Shown: positions 18,101 to 26,815 of the stretch, in pieces
Layout of the letters: each line of letters begins with the position of its first letter
Position numbering within the stretch: position 1 is the first letter of the stretch
Assembly: GCA_016712415.1 (NCBI GenBank)
Contig: JADJRC010000007.1
Coordinates: 62,001 to 126,000, forward strand
Length of the DNA stretch: 64,000 nucleotides
Source of the DNA: Lewinellaceae bacterium
GTDB taxonomy: Bacteria; Bacteroidota; Bacteroidia; Chitinophagales; Saprospiraceae
Reading direction: 5' to 3'
Position numbers and translations under genes: made by a program
The notes under the pieces: generated by a model
The model's database searches: none
The model's input: only the letters and a program-made list of their open reading frames with translations
What the model was told of the DNA's origin: nothing

Positions 18101-18523
18101 TTGTTTTGCAGCCAGCGCACGGTCGTGGTCGGTAGCCGTGACTGTCAGGGTCTCGTTTTTCGAAAACCGCCGGCTGGTCTCTTTCACCACGGCAAATGCT
18201 TCGGGCTGGATCGACAACAAAATGTCTTCCAGCGCTTTATCGCGGGTTTTGCGCAGCTCATCTACCTCCTTGAAAAGGGTTTCCTTTTCATTGAAGTCGG
18301 CAGCCCCGATGGCCTGCTCATTCACCGATGTGATTTCGGCGTCAATATCCTGCAGGTATTCCTGGATGCGCTTGCGAAAGTCGAGGGTCTTGGCGCGCAA
18401 TTCATCGTTGGAAAGGGCCTGGTATGCCTCGAAGTAATTATTGATCTCGGCGACCGTCGACTGGTATTGTTTCATGTCGCGATCCTGCTTTGTGCCGATA
18501 ATTTTTTTTATAAATCCAAACAC
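15176..18523 (-). CDS. secA: Preprotein translocase ATPase SecA
   Basis: 1115 aa, long as usual for Bacteroidota SecA. Walker A in E-M-A-T-G-E-G-K-T-L (near 190), DEAD-type box I-V-D-E-V-D-S-V-L-I-D-D-A-R-T-P-L (near 300), motif N-M-A-G-R-G-T-D-I-K-L and R-Q-L-R-G-R-A-G-R-Q-G-D-P-G-S-S in the second helicase lobe, and a C-terminal Zn/SecB-binding tail N-D-P-C-P-C-G-S-G-K-K-Y-K-H-C-H-G. It drives protein export through SecYEG, needed also for T9SS and lipoprotein substrates in this window. A glutamine-rich linker (about 1045-1095) precedes the tail. A TATCTTTG box lies at 18608-18615. Confidence 0.98.
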   Translation of the reverse strand: MFGFIKKIIGTKQDRDMKQYQSTVAEINNYFEAYQALSNDELRAKTLDFRKRIQEYLQDIDAEITSVNEQAIGAADFNEKETLFKEVDELRKTRDKALEDILLSIQPEAFAVVKETSRRFSKNETLTVTATDHDRALAAKQGKTYVSIEGDNAIWKNNWMAAGGEITWNMVHYDVQLIGGMVLHDGKIAEMATGEGKTLVATLPAYLNGVAGEGVHIVTVNDYLARRDSEWVGPIYEFLMLTVDCIDKYRPHSKERIDAYHCDIIFGTNSEFGFDYLRDNMVINVDELVQRKHHYAIVDEVDSVLIDDARTPLIISGPVTRGAEDQEFVELNPTVRRLIDEQAKLASQFLTEAKKLFAEGKLGAEEGQAGLSLLRAHRALPKNRALVKFLSEEGAKVLLQKSENVYLQENSKRMPEVDRQLLFTIDEKNRSVELTDKGVDFLSNFSNDPSFFIMPDIGMELVKIDKDEELSHEEKIEAKELLSQDYGVKSRRIHAIQQLLKAYALFEKDNEYIVLEGEVKIVDEQTGRVMEGRRYSDGLHQAIEAKENVKVGEITQTYATVTLQNYFRMYHKLAGMTGTAETEAKELWDIYKLDVVVIPTNRPISRQDHEDLVYKTAREKYNAVIDDIIELRDKGRPILVGTTSVEISELLSRMLKMRGIDHNVLNAKQHQREAEIVAEAGQAGKVTLATNMAGRGTDIKLGPGVKDAGGLAIIGTERHESRRVDRQLRGRAGRQGDPGSSQFYISLEDQLMRLFQSDRIAGLMDKMGHKEGDVIQHSMVTNSIERAQKKVEENNFGIRKRLLEYDDVMNIQREAIYKKRRNALFGDRLAVDINNAFTAITSELVQVHREGGDFETFRLDSLRLIGVDPEMDPEWFKSASLNAVTEAFQQQVLGIYHLKEKQVGDRLLPIIKDVYAREGHRYKRIVVPFTDGGLGLNISADMELAIKTEGKSIMGDVEKVATLALIDDAWKEHLRNVDDLKESVQGASFEQKDPLVIYKMEAYNLFEGLIGHINANVTSFLLKGSLTLPSEDELRKAQAAQSQAEAQRRAQSNRLRTNNQQQMTESQQAAQRAAQSAGNGAPVQRVQPIVKEKVIGRNDPCPCGSGKKYKHCHGK

Positions 18524-18607
18524 GATATGGGAGTGTTAAGTGATAAATGTTGAGTGAAGTGCAGGGTCTGATTTCCCGGAAGGGCAACGCTCTTTTTTTA
18601 GCGGGTG

Positions 18608-18615
18608 CAAAGATA
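18608..18615 (-). promoter_or_regulatory. -7 promoter box for secA
   Basis: The minus strand reads TATCTTTG (TAnnTTTG), 85 bases upstream of the secA start. Confidence 0.5.
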
Positions 18616-18752
18616 CGCTTTCACGATTGCGGGAAAGGTGATGCGCATCACATTTCATTCCATGTAGAGAAATCGCCGGTATTTTGACAAAATGGCAGTA
18701 TGATGCCGGCTAAAGGCAAGAAATGGCTGCCGACACTACCGACCCGTGCGGG

Positions 18753-19208
18753 TCATGGCCCTTTGGCGAGGCTATATTTCATCCAGGTAGAATTGCCTTC
18801 CGCACAAGCATCCAAGGCGACGCAGGCGCTGCGTGGCAGGCGTTGCGCACCAGTCGGGGTGCGTTGGCAATCTTTGGCCAGGAGGAAGTTGCTGTCAATA
18901 CCGGGGACAGGCAGGTACTGAAACAAGTGTCCCGGCGAAACAAAGGATTCTTTCCGCTCGGAACGCACTTTCAACAGCAACCGGATCGCCGCAGAGAGGT
19001 CTGTCTTTACCCTGCGCAGCTGATTAAAGACGCCTTCATCGCGCTGCACATGCGAAGCGAATTCATTGCCGGAACAACTTGCCGCAACCTGACCGGCATA
19101 TGACTGTAATGCCGTTCCCGGCAGGTCATATCCCTGCACATTGCACGCGGAAACGCAGTACAACGTACAGGCATGGAGCAGTGTGGCGACAATTTTTTTA
19201 TTCTTCAT
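18753..19208 (-). CDS. Possible small lipoprotein of unknown function
   Basis: 151 aa from the ATG at 19208. The N-terminus MKNKKIVATLLHACTLYCVSAC looks like a lipoprotein signal (basic start, hydrophobic core, V-S-A-C lipobox near residue 22), which is why this internal Met is preferred over the upstream extension. The remaining sequence has no recognised domain; cysteines and basic residues are frequent. The frame is open but competing frames on the other strand are nearly as long, so coding status is uncertain. It lies alone between secA and the next minus-strand gene. Confidence 0.4.
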   Translation of the reverse strand: MKNKKIVATLLHACTLYCVSACNVQGYDLPGTALQSYAGQVAASCSGNEFASHVQRDEGVFNQLRRVKTDLSAAIRLLLKVRSERKESFVSPGHLFQYLPVPGIDSNFLLAKDCQRTPTGAQRLPRSACVALDACAEGNSTWMKYSLAKGP

Positions 19209-19357
19209 CCGAACCCGCTTGCAGGCAGTGCAATAACGCAGCCTTTTGGCGATTGTTTTTGCGGTTGATGCAAAAGATGCGTGCAAAGTTCGCACTGGTG
19301 GGCGGCATACTCAAATTTTTTCCGAAAAATCGGAAATACAGCCTAGAGAGCAATACG

Positions 19358-20191
19358 TCATGGCGTTCGAACATATTCAAAATCGATCCGGGCATACACC
19401 TTCCCTTTACTGTTTGTGTATACCTTGGCCGTCACCAGCCCGTCGGCGTTGCGATACGTCGTTCTTTTACCGCCGGGCGAAGCCTTGAGTTCGATGCCGT
19501 AGAGGTATCCTGTTGATTTCTTTAATTCGTACACGACCGTTCGCTCCGGCGTCTCCATTTGCTTGTTCAGGAGGGTAAGGGTACCGTTGTCGCTTTCGTA
19601 CGTTTCAGTGATATTGCCCCGGTGCTTCACGACATAATGCCAGGTGCCATCCAATTGCCCGTTTGGAGCGTAGGTTTTCTTTTCCACAAGATCGCCCGCT
19701 GCGTTGTAACGGTATCGAGTGTACAGTTTTCCGAAACGATAAAACAGGCTGTCGCGGCCTCGGGAATCTTTTACCCACTTACCTGAACTGACAAGGTCGC
19801 CGTCTTCCACCCGGGTTTGCGTCCGCTGGAAAAAATTTGGCCCGAACGTATTCTCATGACGGTATTCCAGTCGCCCGCCCTTGTCGTAATTGTTTTCGAT
19901 TTCAATATGCCGCAGGGTATCGTACTCGAAGGTCAGTTTTCCCCGCATCTCTCCGTTCTTGCCATATGAGGTATAGGATTCTGTGCGTCCGTTTGGGCCT
20001 ATCACCTGTACATGCCGGACGGAGTTGATCACCGAATCCCCGTCGAATGCTCGTGCTGTCACGATGCATTGATAGTACCCAAGCCGGGCAATGAGGGTAT
20101 CAGGACTGTCGGTTTGGGCTGCCGTTGTGGAGAAAAAAGTAAGAATAACCAGCACGGGAACCAGAAAGCGTATCGGTTGAAGTTGAGCCAT
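19358..20191 (-). CDS. Secreted protein with toxin_MORN/YD-like repeats, function unknown
   Basis: 277 aa. Signal peptide (residues ~1-25, core F-L-V-P-V-L-V-I-L-T-F-F, cleavage near T-A-A-Q-T). The mature part contains recurring short strands such as YTSYGKNGEMRGKLTFEYD, K-T-Y-A-P-N-G-Q-L-D-G-T-W and T-T-Y-R-N-A-D-G-L-V, reminiscent of the antitoxin-like MORN/YwqK repeat and RHS YD-repeat styles seen in many exported Bacteroidota proteins. Probably a periplasmic or surface beta-rich protein. No catalytic motif is visible and neighbours give no clue. Confidence 0.7.
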   Translation of the reverse strand: MAQLQPIRFLVPVLVILTFFSTTAAQTDSPDTLIARLGYYQCIVTARAFDGDSVINSVRHVQVIGPNGRTESYTSYGKNGEMRGKLTFEYDTLRHIEIENNYDKGGRLEYRHENTFGPNFFQRTQTRVEDGDLVSSGKWVKDSRGRDSLFYRFGKLYTRYRYNAAGDLVEKKTYAPNGQLDGTWHYVVKHRGNITETYESDNGTLTLLNKQMETPERTVVYELKKSTGYLYGIELKASPGGKRTTYRNADGLVTAKVYTNSKGKVYARIDFEYVRTP

Positions 20192-20381
20192 TGGGATGAA
20201 ACAATTTTAGGCAAATGTATTACAAGCCAATCTTTAATCAAGGCAGCGCGTCATGTTGAGACACCAATGGGGCAATTTGTCCATGTTGAAACGGCATCCG
20301 TCCATTTTCGGGCCGGGAGGGTCGCCCCACCTTTGCAGCATCAATTATTCAACAGCATTTTTCACAAAAAATAACAACAAC

Positions 20382-20942
20382 ATGTCTGCAATCAATGTCC
20401 CCGCCCGCGCTGAAGTATCGCCCGAATCACAGATCATCTTCGATGCGTTGAACGCCAAACTGGGCTTTGTACCCAACGGTTATGCCCTCATCGGGCACTC
20501 CGCCAATGCGCTGTCTGCCTATCTCGATTTTCAGGGCAAACTCAGCAAAGGTTCTTACTCCAACCGCGAGATACAGGCGATTTTCCTGGCCGTCTCACAG
20601 GCCAACAATTGCGATTACTGCCTGGCTGCACACACCACAATAGGCAAAATGAACGGCTTTACGGAAACGGAAACGCTCCAACTCCGCGCCGGCGAACACC
20701 CGGATGCCAAACTCCGCATCATCACCCGCCTGGCTTACAACCTCGTGCTGACCCGCGGACGCGCCGACGCCAGTCTGGTTCAGGCCTTCTTCGATCTCGG
20801 CTATGGACAAAAAGAACTGGTCGATCTGGTCGCGCTCGTGGCAGACAAATTGTTCATGAACCTGCTGAACAACCTCTCGCTGCCCGCAATCGACTTCCCG
20901 GTTGCGCCGGTTTTGGAAGGTGAGTCGATCAGCGCCAACTGA
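20382..20942 (+). CDS. Carboxymuconolactone decarboxylase-family (AhpD-like) protein
   Basis: 186 aa from the ATG at 20382; the upstream in-frame extension has no protein-like features and the ATG follows an A-rich leader. All-helical CMD/AhpD fold with the redox motif N-N-C-D-Y-C-L-A-A-H-T (CxxC plus His, residues ~79-86). Such proteins act as alkylhydroperoxidase-like peroxidases or in detoxification. Followed by a DUF1348 gene (128-base gap) and an AraC-type regulator, all on the plus strand, suggesting a small stress-responsive cluster. The regulator-target link is inference. Confidence 0.85.
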   Translation: MSAINVPARAEVSPESQIIFDALNAKLGFVPNGYALIGHSANALSAYLDFQGKLSKGSYSNREIQAIFLAVSQANNCDYCLAAHTTIGKMNGFTETETLQLRAGEHPDAKLRIITRLAYNLVLTRGRADASLVQAFFDLGYGQKELVDLVALVADKLFMNLLNNLSLPAIDFPVAPVLEGESISAN

Positions 20943-21070
20943 TTTTCCGACCACAAAAAAATGTCTATCACTTCAATCCGGTATCGGGCATGGCTTACCT
21001 TCAGGTCTTCGCCCGATACCGGAGAAGTGCAGCCAGTTTGAATAATTTTTCGGTAAAAACAACCAACAAC

Positions 21071-21484
21071 ATGGAAGATAAACGATTGCCCTTGCCTCCG
21101 TTTACCCTTGAAACGGCAAAACAAAAAATTCAAATGGCCGAGGACGCCTGGAACAGCCAGGACCCGGAACGGGTTGCAAAAGCCTACACGATCGACAGCG
21201 AATGGCGCAACAGGAGCCAGTTTGTCAATGGAAGGGAAGAAATTGTGGCCTTCCTGACTCAAAAATGGCAAAAAGAGAAAAACTACAAACTCCGGAAAGA
21301 ATACTGGGCGCACGCCGGCAACCGCATCGCCGTTCGGTTTGAGTACGAATACCAGAATGCCGACGGCCAGTGGTTTCGGGCATACGGCAACGAAAACTGG
21401 GAGTTTGACGATAACGGCTATATGCAAAAACGGTTTGCCAGCATCAACGACCTTCCGATCGATGCATCGGAGCGCAAGCTATAA
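21071..21484 (+). CDS. DUF1348 (nuclear transport factor 2-like) protein
   Basis: 137 aa from the ATG at 21071. It matches the DUF1348 family pattern: A-W-N-S-Q-D-P-E-R-V-A near 27-37, the strongly conserved WRNRSQF near 46-52, then W-Q-K-E-K-N-Y-K-L-R-K and RFEYEYQNADGQWFRAYGNE with W-E-F-D-D-N-G-Y-M. The SnoaL/NTF2-type cone fold is expected; enzymatic role unknown. No signal peptide, so cytoplasmic. Lies between the AhpD-like gene and the AraC regulator. Confidence 0.88.
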   Translation: MEDKRLPLPPFTLETAKQKIQMAEDAWNSQDPERVAKAYTIDSEWRNRSQFVNGREEIVAFLTQKWQKEKNYKLRKEYWAHAGNRIAVRFEYEYQNADGQWFRAYGNENWEFDDNGYMQKRFASINDLPIDASERKL

Positions 21485-21540
21485 TGACAGTACATGAACT
21501 TTACCTTGCGTGTATTTCAGGGTAATTATATGAACATCGC

Positions 21541-22420
21541 ATGATTTTTGAAGAACAATCGGTACAACTCATCAACCCGGCGCACGACAACCAGTTGGCG
21601 CTGATGGTGGAGCCCCTGGAGCAAAACGAGCATCTTACAGCGGTCCGCCGCAACCCGTTTTACTCGGCCATCTGGATAAAAAAGGGGGAAGGCAGGTTTC
21701 GGGTCGACCTGGCAGATTGGCCTTTTAGCGACAATTCCATGCTTTTTTACACCTGATCAGCCGTTCAACCTTCACCCGGAGGGTGTGATCGAAGGTGTGG
21801 CACTGCATTTTCATTCCGATTTTTTCTGTATCGAAAAACACAAAAAAGAGGTGGCCTGCAATGGTGTTTTGTTCAATAACCTGTACGAGCCGCCGTCTGT
21901 ATTCGTGGACGACGGCGCCCGCAATGAATTTGAAGGCATCCTGAACAGCATGGTTGTCGAAATGAAGGCCGGTGAATTCGCCCAGACGGAGATGCTGGTG
22001 ACCTGGCTCAAGTTGTTTTTGATTAAAGCCAGTCGCCTGAAAGTGCAGCAATCGCCCCAGGCCCTGGCCGACGTCGCCGGCGACAAAGAGCCATTCCTGC
22101 TCGCCCGGCTCAAGGATCATATTGAGGCGCATTACCGATCCAAACACACACCTGCCGATTACGCCGAACTGCTGCACATTACGCCCAAGACGCTTGGCAA
22201 ACTGGTCAAAACCCACTGGAACCGGACGCCCACAGCCATCATTCAGGAACGCATACTCGTTGAGGCGAAACGCGAATTATACCTGACCAACAAATCGGTA
22301 AAGGAAATTGCCTGGGAACTGGGCTTCGGCGATGAGTTTTATTTCAGTCGCCTGTTCAAAAAAAATGTACAGGTATCGCCGCAGGTGTACCGGGAAACGG
22401 TAGGCATGGGGAGGGGTTGA
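21541..22420 (+). CDS. AraC-family transcriptional regulator (frameshifted)
   Basis: The frame from 21541 encodes an AraC N-terminal cupin-like sensing domain (N-P-F-Y-S-A-I-W-I-K-K-G-E-G near 40) up to S-M-L-F-Y-T and a stop at 21756. The next frame resumes at once with T-P-D-Q-P-F-N-L-H-P-E-G and continues to a complete C-terminal AraC DNA-binding domain with two helix-turn-helices (Y-A-E-L-L-H-I-T-P-K-T-L-G-K and VKEIAWELGFGDEFYFSRLF). Removing one T from the T6 run at 21742-21747 restores a single ~292-codon gene. Probable sequencing error; likely regulator of the adjacent AhpD-like/DUF1348 genes (inference). Confidence 0.8.
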
Positions 22421-22464
22421 AAAACATACCTTATGTGTGCTGAAAAGCGGCCTTATTAAAAAGG

Positions 22465-22513
22465 CAGTAGTTGCGGTGGCAGCGTAACGCCAACCCGAAA
22501 CCCGCAACTACTG
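22465..22513. repeat. Fold-back intergenic element, type 2
   Basis: Arms CAGTAGTTGCGG and CCGCAACTACTG (12 bp, exact) flank a centre containing AGCGTAACGCCAACCCGAAA. The same centre, with two changes, recurs in the element at 45214-45331. It sits between two convergent genes (AraC and RND pump), so it may serve as a bidirectional terminator. Confidence 0.8.
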
Positions 22514-22537
22514 TCATCTTCATGAACCTTGTTAGGA

Positions 22538-25500
22538 TCACACTTTCTTCCGCCACCATTCCGACAACTGCCATCCTTTCAGGTACATGACCGGCAAAAT
22601 GATCAGTGTGATAAAGGTGGCGAAGCCGAGACCGAACACAATCGTCCACGACAACGGGCCCCAGAAGGCCACGGAGTCGCCGCCGAAGTATATTTTGGGG
22701 TCGCCGTGTGCAAACAGGCTTTCAAAGTCAATATTGAAGCCCACCGCCAGCGGAATCAGGCCAAGGATGGCCGCCGTGGCCGTCAGCAGCACCGGTGTCA
22801 TACGGATACGCCCGGCCTCCACGATGGCGTCGTGCACGTTCATGCCTTTGGCCCTGAGCACGTCGGTAAACTCGACAAGAAGGATACCGTTCCGCACCAC
22901 AATACCCGCCAGCGCCACGATACCCACACCCATCATGATCACGGAAAAATCCATATTGAAAATAGCCATGCCCAGCAGCACGCCAATGATGGAAAACACG
23001 ACCTCGGTAAGGATGATGAGCGTTTTGCCAAAGGAGTTGAACTGCGTGACGAGGATCAGCAGGATGATGAACAGCGAAATGATTAGTGAGCGGCCGAGGA
23101 AGGTCATGGCGTCGATCATTTCCGCGTCTTCACCGGCAAAGCCTACCGATACACCTTCGAATGGCGGTAGCGCCGCCAGTGCCGCTTTTACGGCATTAAC
23201 GACTTCGGTTTGCTTGGGCTGGTATTCAGCGGTGATGTTTGACGACAGGGTAACCATACGTTCCTGGTCCTTGCGGCGGATGCCGCCGAATGTATTGGTA
23301 TACTTCACGTCGGCCAGAGCGGCCATAGGTACGGAGCGCAACACCCCGCCCATGTTCATATCACGAAAGGTGATGTTCAGGTTTTCAACGGCATTTATGT
23401 TTTCACGCTGGTCTTTCTGAAGCCGTATGTTGATCGGAATTTCGTCTTCTCCGTCGCGGTATTTGCTGGCTTCCTTGCCCAGAATGGCCGTGCGGAATTC
23501 TGTGCCGATCTGGGCGGTGCTGATGCCTTCACGACTGGCGCGGTCGCGGTCGATCTGGACACTGATCTCCGGCTTCGACACGATGAGGTCGCTGCGCAGT
23601 TCCTCCACGCCCGGTATGGCCAGCGAGTCGAGGTAGCGCTTTACCGCGATGGATGCGCGGGAGAGCTGGTCGAAGTCGTCGCCACGGATCTCTACGGAAA
23701 TGGGTTTCGGCGAGGGCGGACCGCCCTGCTCCTGGTCGACGGTGATTTCGGCGCCGGGAATGATGCCCTTGGTCGCCTCCCGGATCTTGTCCATATAGGC
23801 GTTTGTGCTTACGCCATTGCGCTTGCCGTATTCCACGAAGGCCACGCCGACTTTGCCTTTGTTGGAGGTCGCCGAGCGGTCGAACTGATCTTCAGATGCG
23901 TTCAGGGCCACGTTGGCGATAACAGACTCTACGATGGGGTTATTCTCGCCAAGCGTCTCGACGACTTTGCGTTCGACAATGCTGGTGAGCGAGTCGGTCA
24001 CGTTGACGTCGGTACCTACCGGCATGTTGAGGTATACGAAGATAAAATTCGGGTCGGCCTTGGGAAACAGGACAATATTGGCCTGTCGCGATGCCGTGAT
24101 GCCGCAAGAGCCCATCAGCAGTACGAACATGCCGACCAGCATGGTCCAGGGCCTGCGCAGGGCAAATTCCAGGAAGCTGGCATAAATGCCCTGGATGGCC
24201 GGCCACAATTTTGTCTGAAATCGCGTGACAAGCCCTTCGAGTACGTAGCGGTATAACACGATCAGCAGCGCAAGCGTGACCAGCATGTTGCCCATAAACA
24301 TGTTGCTGTTGACGTAAAAATAAAGTGTAGCCAACCCGTAGATCACATATCCGGCTATGGTACGACGGCGCGCTTTTTTCGGGTCGGTTTTCACCGAATC
24401 ATCACCATCTCGCTTCATGAACCACACAGCGAATACGGGGTTGATGACGTAGGCCACGACCAGCGAGGCGGTCAGCGTTATAATGATCGTGACGGGCAGG
24501 AAGTGCATGAATTTGCCGAATATTCCTCCCCAGAATACCAGCGGAAAAAACGGCGCCAGTGTGGTGGCGGTACCCGACAATACAGGCAAAAATACCTCCC
24601 CAGCCGCCTTTTTGGCCGCCGTGACGATGTCGAGGTGCTCGTCATGATAGATACGGTGCGTATTTTCGATGACCACGATGGCATCGTCGACAACAATGCC
24701 AAGCCCCAGCAGGAAAGCAAACAACACGATCATGTTGAGGGTGAAGTCAAAACTGGGCAGCACCAGGAAGGCGATGCACATGGACAGGGGCACCGACATG
24801 GCTACGAAAATGGCGTTGGTGCCGCCCATGAAAAACATCAGAATCACCGTTACGAGGATAAAGCCGATGATAATGGTGTTGATCAGGTCGTGCAGGGTAA
24901 CGCGGGTGGCACGGCTCTGGTCGCCGGTAATGACGACATCGAGGTTGGGCGGAAAATCCGACGCCCTCATCTCACCCACCGTTTCCTTGATCTTGTCGGA
25001 TGCGTTGATGAGATTTTCACCACTACGCTTGATGACGTTGAGCGCAATAACGTTTTTACCGTTGAGTCGGCTGAAACTCTCCTGTTCCTCATAACCCATT
25101 TTTACTTCCGCCACATCTTTGAGATACATCATGGCGCCGGATTGTGAGCCTACAATGATGTTTTTGATCTGCTCTACATCGGTAAAGTCGCCGCGTATCG
25201 AAACCGAGCGCGTCATGCCGCCAATGTCAACATTACCCGCAGAGATGGTGAGGTTTTCGCCCGAAATGGCGTTTTCTATATCGCGGAAGGTGAGTTTGGC
25301 GGCGGTCATTTTGTATTTGTCCACGTTGATCTGCACCTCTTTGTCAAGCGCGCCAACCATATCGACACGCGTGATCTCGCGCATTTCCTCGATGCGGTCC
25401 TTCAGTTTTTCAGCGTAGTCTTTCAACTTGTCCAGACTGAAATCGCCCGAAATATTGACGTTCATAATGGGTATTTCGGAAAAGTCGAATTCCGAAACCG

Positions 25501-25891
25501 TGGGGTCTTCAAGCAGGTCGGTAGGCAGGTCGCGTTTGGCTTTGTCCACCGCATCCTTCACTTTTTGCTTGCATAGCACCACGTCGAGGTTGGTATTGAA
25601 CTCTACGATCACGTTCGAGAAGTCCTGTGTGGACGACGAGGTTACCTTTTTCACCCCGTTGATGCCCTTTAACTGTTTCTCAATCGGCTTGGTAACGAGC
25701 TGTTCCATATCCGAGGGCGATGCGCCGGGATAAATGGTAGAAACGAAGATCGTCGGTACAACGACATCGGGAAACTGCTCTTTGGGCAGCGAATTGTACG
25801 ACAATATGCCGGCCAGTGTAATGATCACCGTAATGATGAAAATACTCGTACGGTTGTCGATGGACCAACTGGTGAGTTTGAACTCTTTCAT
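22538..25891 (-). CDS. RND-family multidrug efflux pump, inner-membrane subunit
   Basis: 1117 aa from the ATG at 25891 (MKEFKLTSWSIDNRTS); an upstream extension overlapping the paiB-like stop lacks protein features. Two-fold RND topology: first helix near 14-33, pore domain with Y-P-G-A-S-P-S-D-M-E, then six-helix bundles near 335-545 and 880-1110 with the family's G-L-G-I-V-V-D-D-A-I-V-V-I-E-N (proton-relay aspartates) and a second-half G-I-V-V-R-N-G-I-L-L-V-E-F. The closest style is AcrB/MexB-like pumps of Bacteroidota. It works with the HlyD-type adaptor and TolC gene upstream in the same operon. Length is slightly above the E. coli average. Confidence 0.93.
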   Translation of the reverse strand: MKEFKLTSWSIDNRTSIFIITVIITLAGILSYNSLPKEQFPDVVVPTIFVSTIYPGASPSDMEQLVTKPIEKQLKGINGVKKVTSSSTQDFSNVIVEFNTNLDVVLCKQKVKDAVDKAKRDLPTDLLEDPTVSEFDFSEIPIMNVNISGDFSLDKLKDYAEKLKDRIEEMREITRVDMVGALDKEVQINVDKYKMTAAKLTFRDIENAISGENLTISAGNVDIGGMTRSVSIRGDFTDVEQIKNIIVGSQSGAMMYLKDVAEVKMGYEEQESFSRLNGKNVIALNVIKRSGENLINASDKIKETVGEMRASDFPPNLDVVITGDQSRATRVTLHDLINTIIIGFILVTVILMFFMGGTNAIFVAMSVPLSMCIAFLVLPSFDFTLNMIVLFAFLLGLGIVVDDAIVVIENTHRIYHDEHLDIVTAAKKAAGEVFLPVLSGTATTLAPFFPLVFWGGIFGKFMHFLPVTIIITLTASLVVAYVINPVFAVWFMKRDGDDSVKTDPKKARRRTIAGYVIYGLATLYFYVNSNMFMGNMLVTLALLIVLYRYVLEGLVTRFQTKLWPAIQGIYASFLEFALRRPWTMLVGMFVLLMGSCGITASRQANIVLFPKADPNFIFVYLNMPVGTDVNVTDSLTSIVERKVVETLGENNPIVESVIANVALNASEDQFDRSATSNKGKVGVAFVEYGKRNGVSTNAYMDKIREATKGIIPGAEITVDQEQGGPPSPKPISVEIRGDDFDQLSRASIAVKRYLDSLAIPGVEELRSDLIVSKPEISVQIDRDRASREGISTAQIGTEFRTAILGKEASKYRDGEDEIPINIRLQKDQRENINAVENLNITFRDMNMGGVLRSVPMAALADVKYTNTFGGIRRKDQERMVTLSSNITAEYQPKQTEVVNAVKAALAALPPFEGVSVGFAGEDAEMIDAMTFLGRSLIISLFIILLILVTQFNSFGKTLIILTEVVFSIIGVLLGMAIFNMDFSVIMMGVGIVALAGIVVRNGILLVEFTDVLRAKGMNVHDAIVEAGRIRMTPVLLTATAAILGLIPLAVGFNIDFESLFAHGDPKIYFGGDSVAFWGPLSWTIVFGLGFATFITLIILPVMYLKGWQLSEWWRKKV

Positions 25892-25952
25892 GGAAGTTTC
25901 TTTTGAATTGTCTTTGTTTGGGTATCCTGGGGTAAGGATATAGCACCTGCCG

Positions 25953-26567
25953 TCACTGCTTGTACAACTGTCGCATGTACTCGCCAATACTTTTCGCCGC
26001 TCCGTCGGTTGTGTGCTCCAGGTGTGCCATTACATTTTCCCTGTCGCGGGCCGTTTTGTTCTGGCTGAGTTTATGCTTTGCCTCTACTTTATCCGCTTTC
26101 ATTCTGAACGCGACAATACCTTTAACCAGGGCATTTTTATAATCGGCCGACAGCCGGGCCCATTGCGCGAGGTATTCGGCTTCAAATGCCTGCATCTGTT
26201 TTTCGAGCAGGCCGAACGCCGCTTTTTCATCGGTAATCAATTCCGCCGTGCCGTAAACGTGCACTGCCATATAGTTCCAGGTCGGTACATTCTGCTCCTT
26301 TTCATACAGGGAGGGAGAGATGTATGCGTGCGGTTCGTTAAAGATCACCAGTGCCGTCTGCGCTTCCAGGTTTTTCCATTGCGGATTTGCTTTGGCAAAG
26401 TGCGCCAGCAGCCAGGTCTCCCCATCGGTTGTTTCTTCCACCACAAAAGGCAGGTGTGTCGCAAACGGCAGTCCGTCGACCTGCGACACGATGGCCGCAA
26501 AGTTGAAGCGCTGCATGAAGGCCAATATCTCGGCGCGTTCGGTCAAGGAAAAGTGGGACGGATATAT
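25953..26567 (-). CDS. PaiB-like FMN-binding protein, start codon obscured by repeats
   Basis: From I-Y-P-S-H-F-S-L-T-E to the end, about 204 residues match the FMN-binding negative regulator PaiB family (flavin reductase-like split barrel): FNFAAIVSQVDGLPFATHLP, W-L-L-A-H-F-A-K-A-N-P-Q-W and Y-M-A-V-H-V-Y-G-T-A. PaiB proteins normally begin M-Y-x-P. Here the Met codon position reads ATA (26565-26567) and the 13-bp repeat array abuts it directly; no in-frame ATG lies upstream, only a TTG at 26804 that would add 79 repeat-encoded residues. The gene may be translated from a non-standard start or be silenced. It interrupts the efflux operon. Confidence 0.75.
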   Translation of the reverse strand: MYPSHFSLTERAEILAFMQRFNFAAIVSQVDGLPFATHLPFVVEETTDGETWLLAHFAKANPQWKNLEAQTALVIFNEPHAYISPSLYEKEQNVPTWNYMAVHVYGTAELITDEKAAFGLLEKQMQAFEAEYLAQWARLSADYKNALVKGIVAFRMKADKVEAKHKLSQNKTARDRENVMAHLEHTTDGAAKSIGEYMRQLYKQ

Positions 26568-26568
26568 G

Positions 26569-26815
26569 GCAGTTGGCAGTAGCAGTTGGCAGTAGCAGTT
26601 GGCAGTAGCAGTTGGCAGTAGCAGTTGGCAGTAGCAGTTGGCAGTGGCAGTTGGCAGTAGTTGGCAGTGGCAAGCCGTTGGCAGTAGCCGTTGGCAGTAG
26701 CAGTTGGCAGTAGCAGTTGGCAGTAGCAGTTGGCAGTGGCAGTTGGCAGTGGCTTTGTTTTGGGCGCATCCACGCCTACTGCCACTGCCAACGGCCACTG
26801 TCAACTGCTACTAAA
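26569..26815. repeat. 13-bp tandem repeat array with inverted partner arm
   Basis: From 26569 to about 26755 the sequence is a run of GGCAGTAGCAGTT-like units (13 bp, with shorter 9-10 bp variants). After a unique centre (TTTGTTTTGGGCGCATCC, near 26754-26771) a complementary arm follows (26772-26814) with CACTGCCAACGGCCACTG and AACTGCTACT. It has the same architecture as the other fold-back elements. The period of 13 leaves all three minus frames open, so repetitive reading frames here are artefacts. It occupies the whole gap between the adaptor and paiB-like genes. Confidence 0.9.

Noticed and set aside
26338..26804. Frames encoding repeated T-A-N-C-Y-C-Q peptides
   Set aside because: Products of the 13-bp repeat read in all three frames; no start signals and no protein-like composition.
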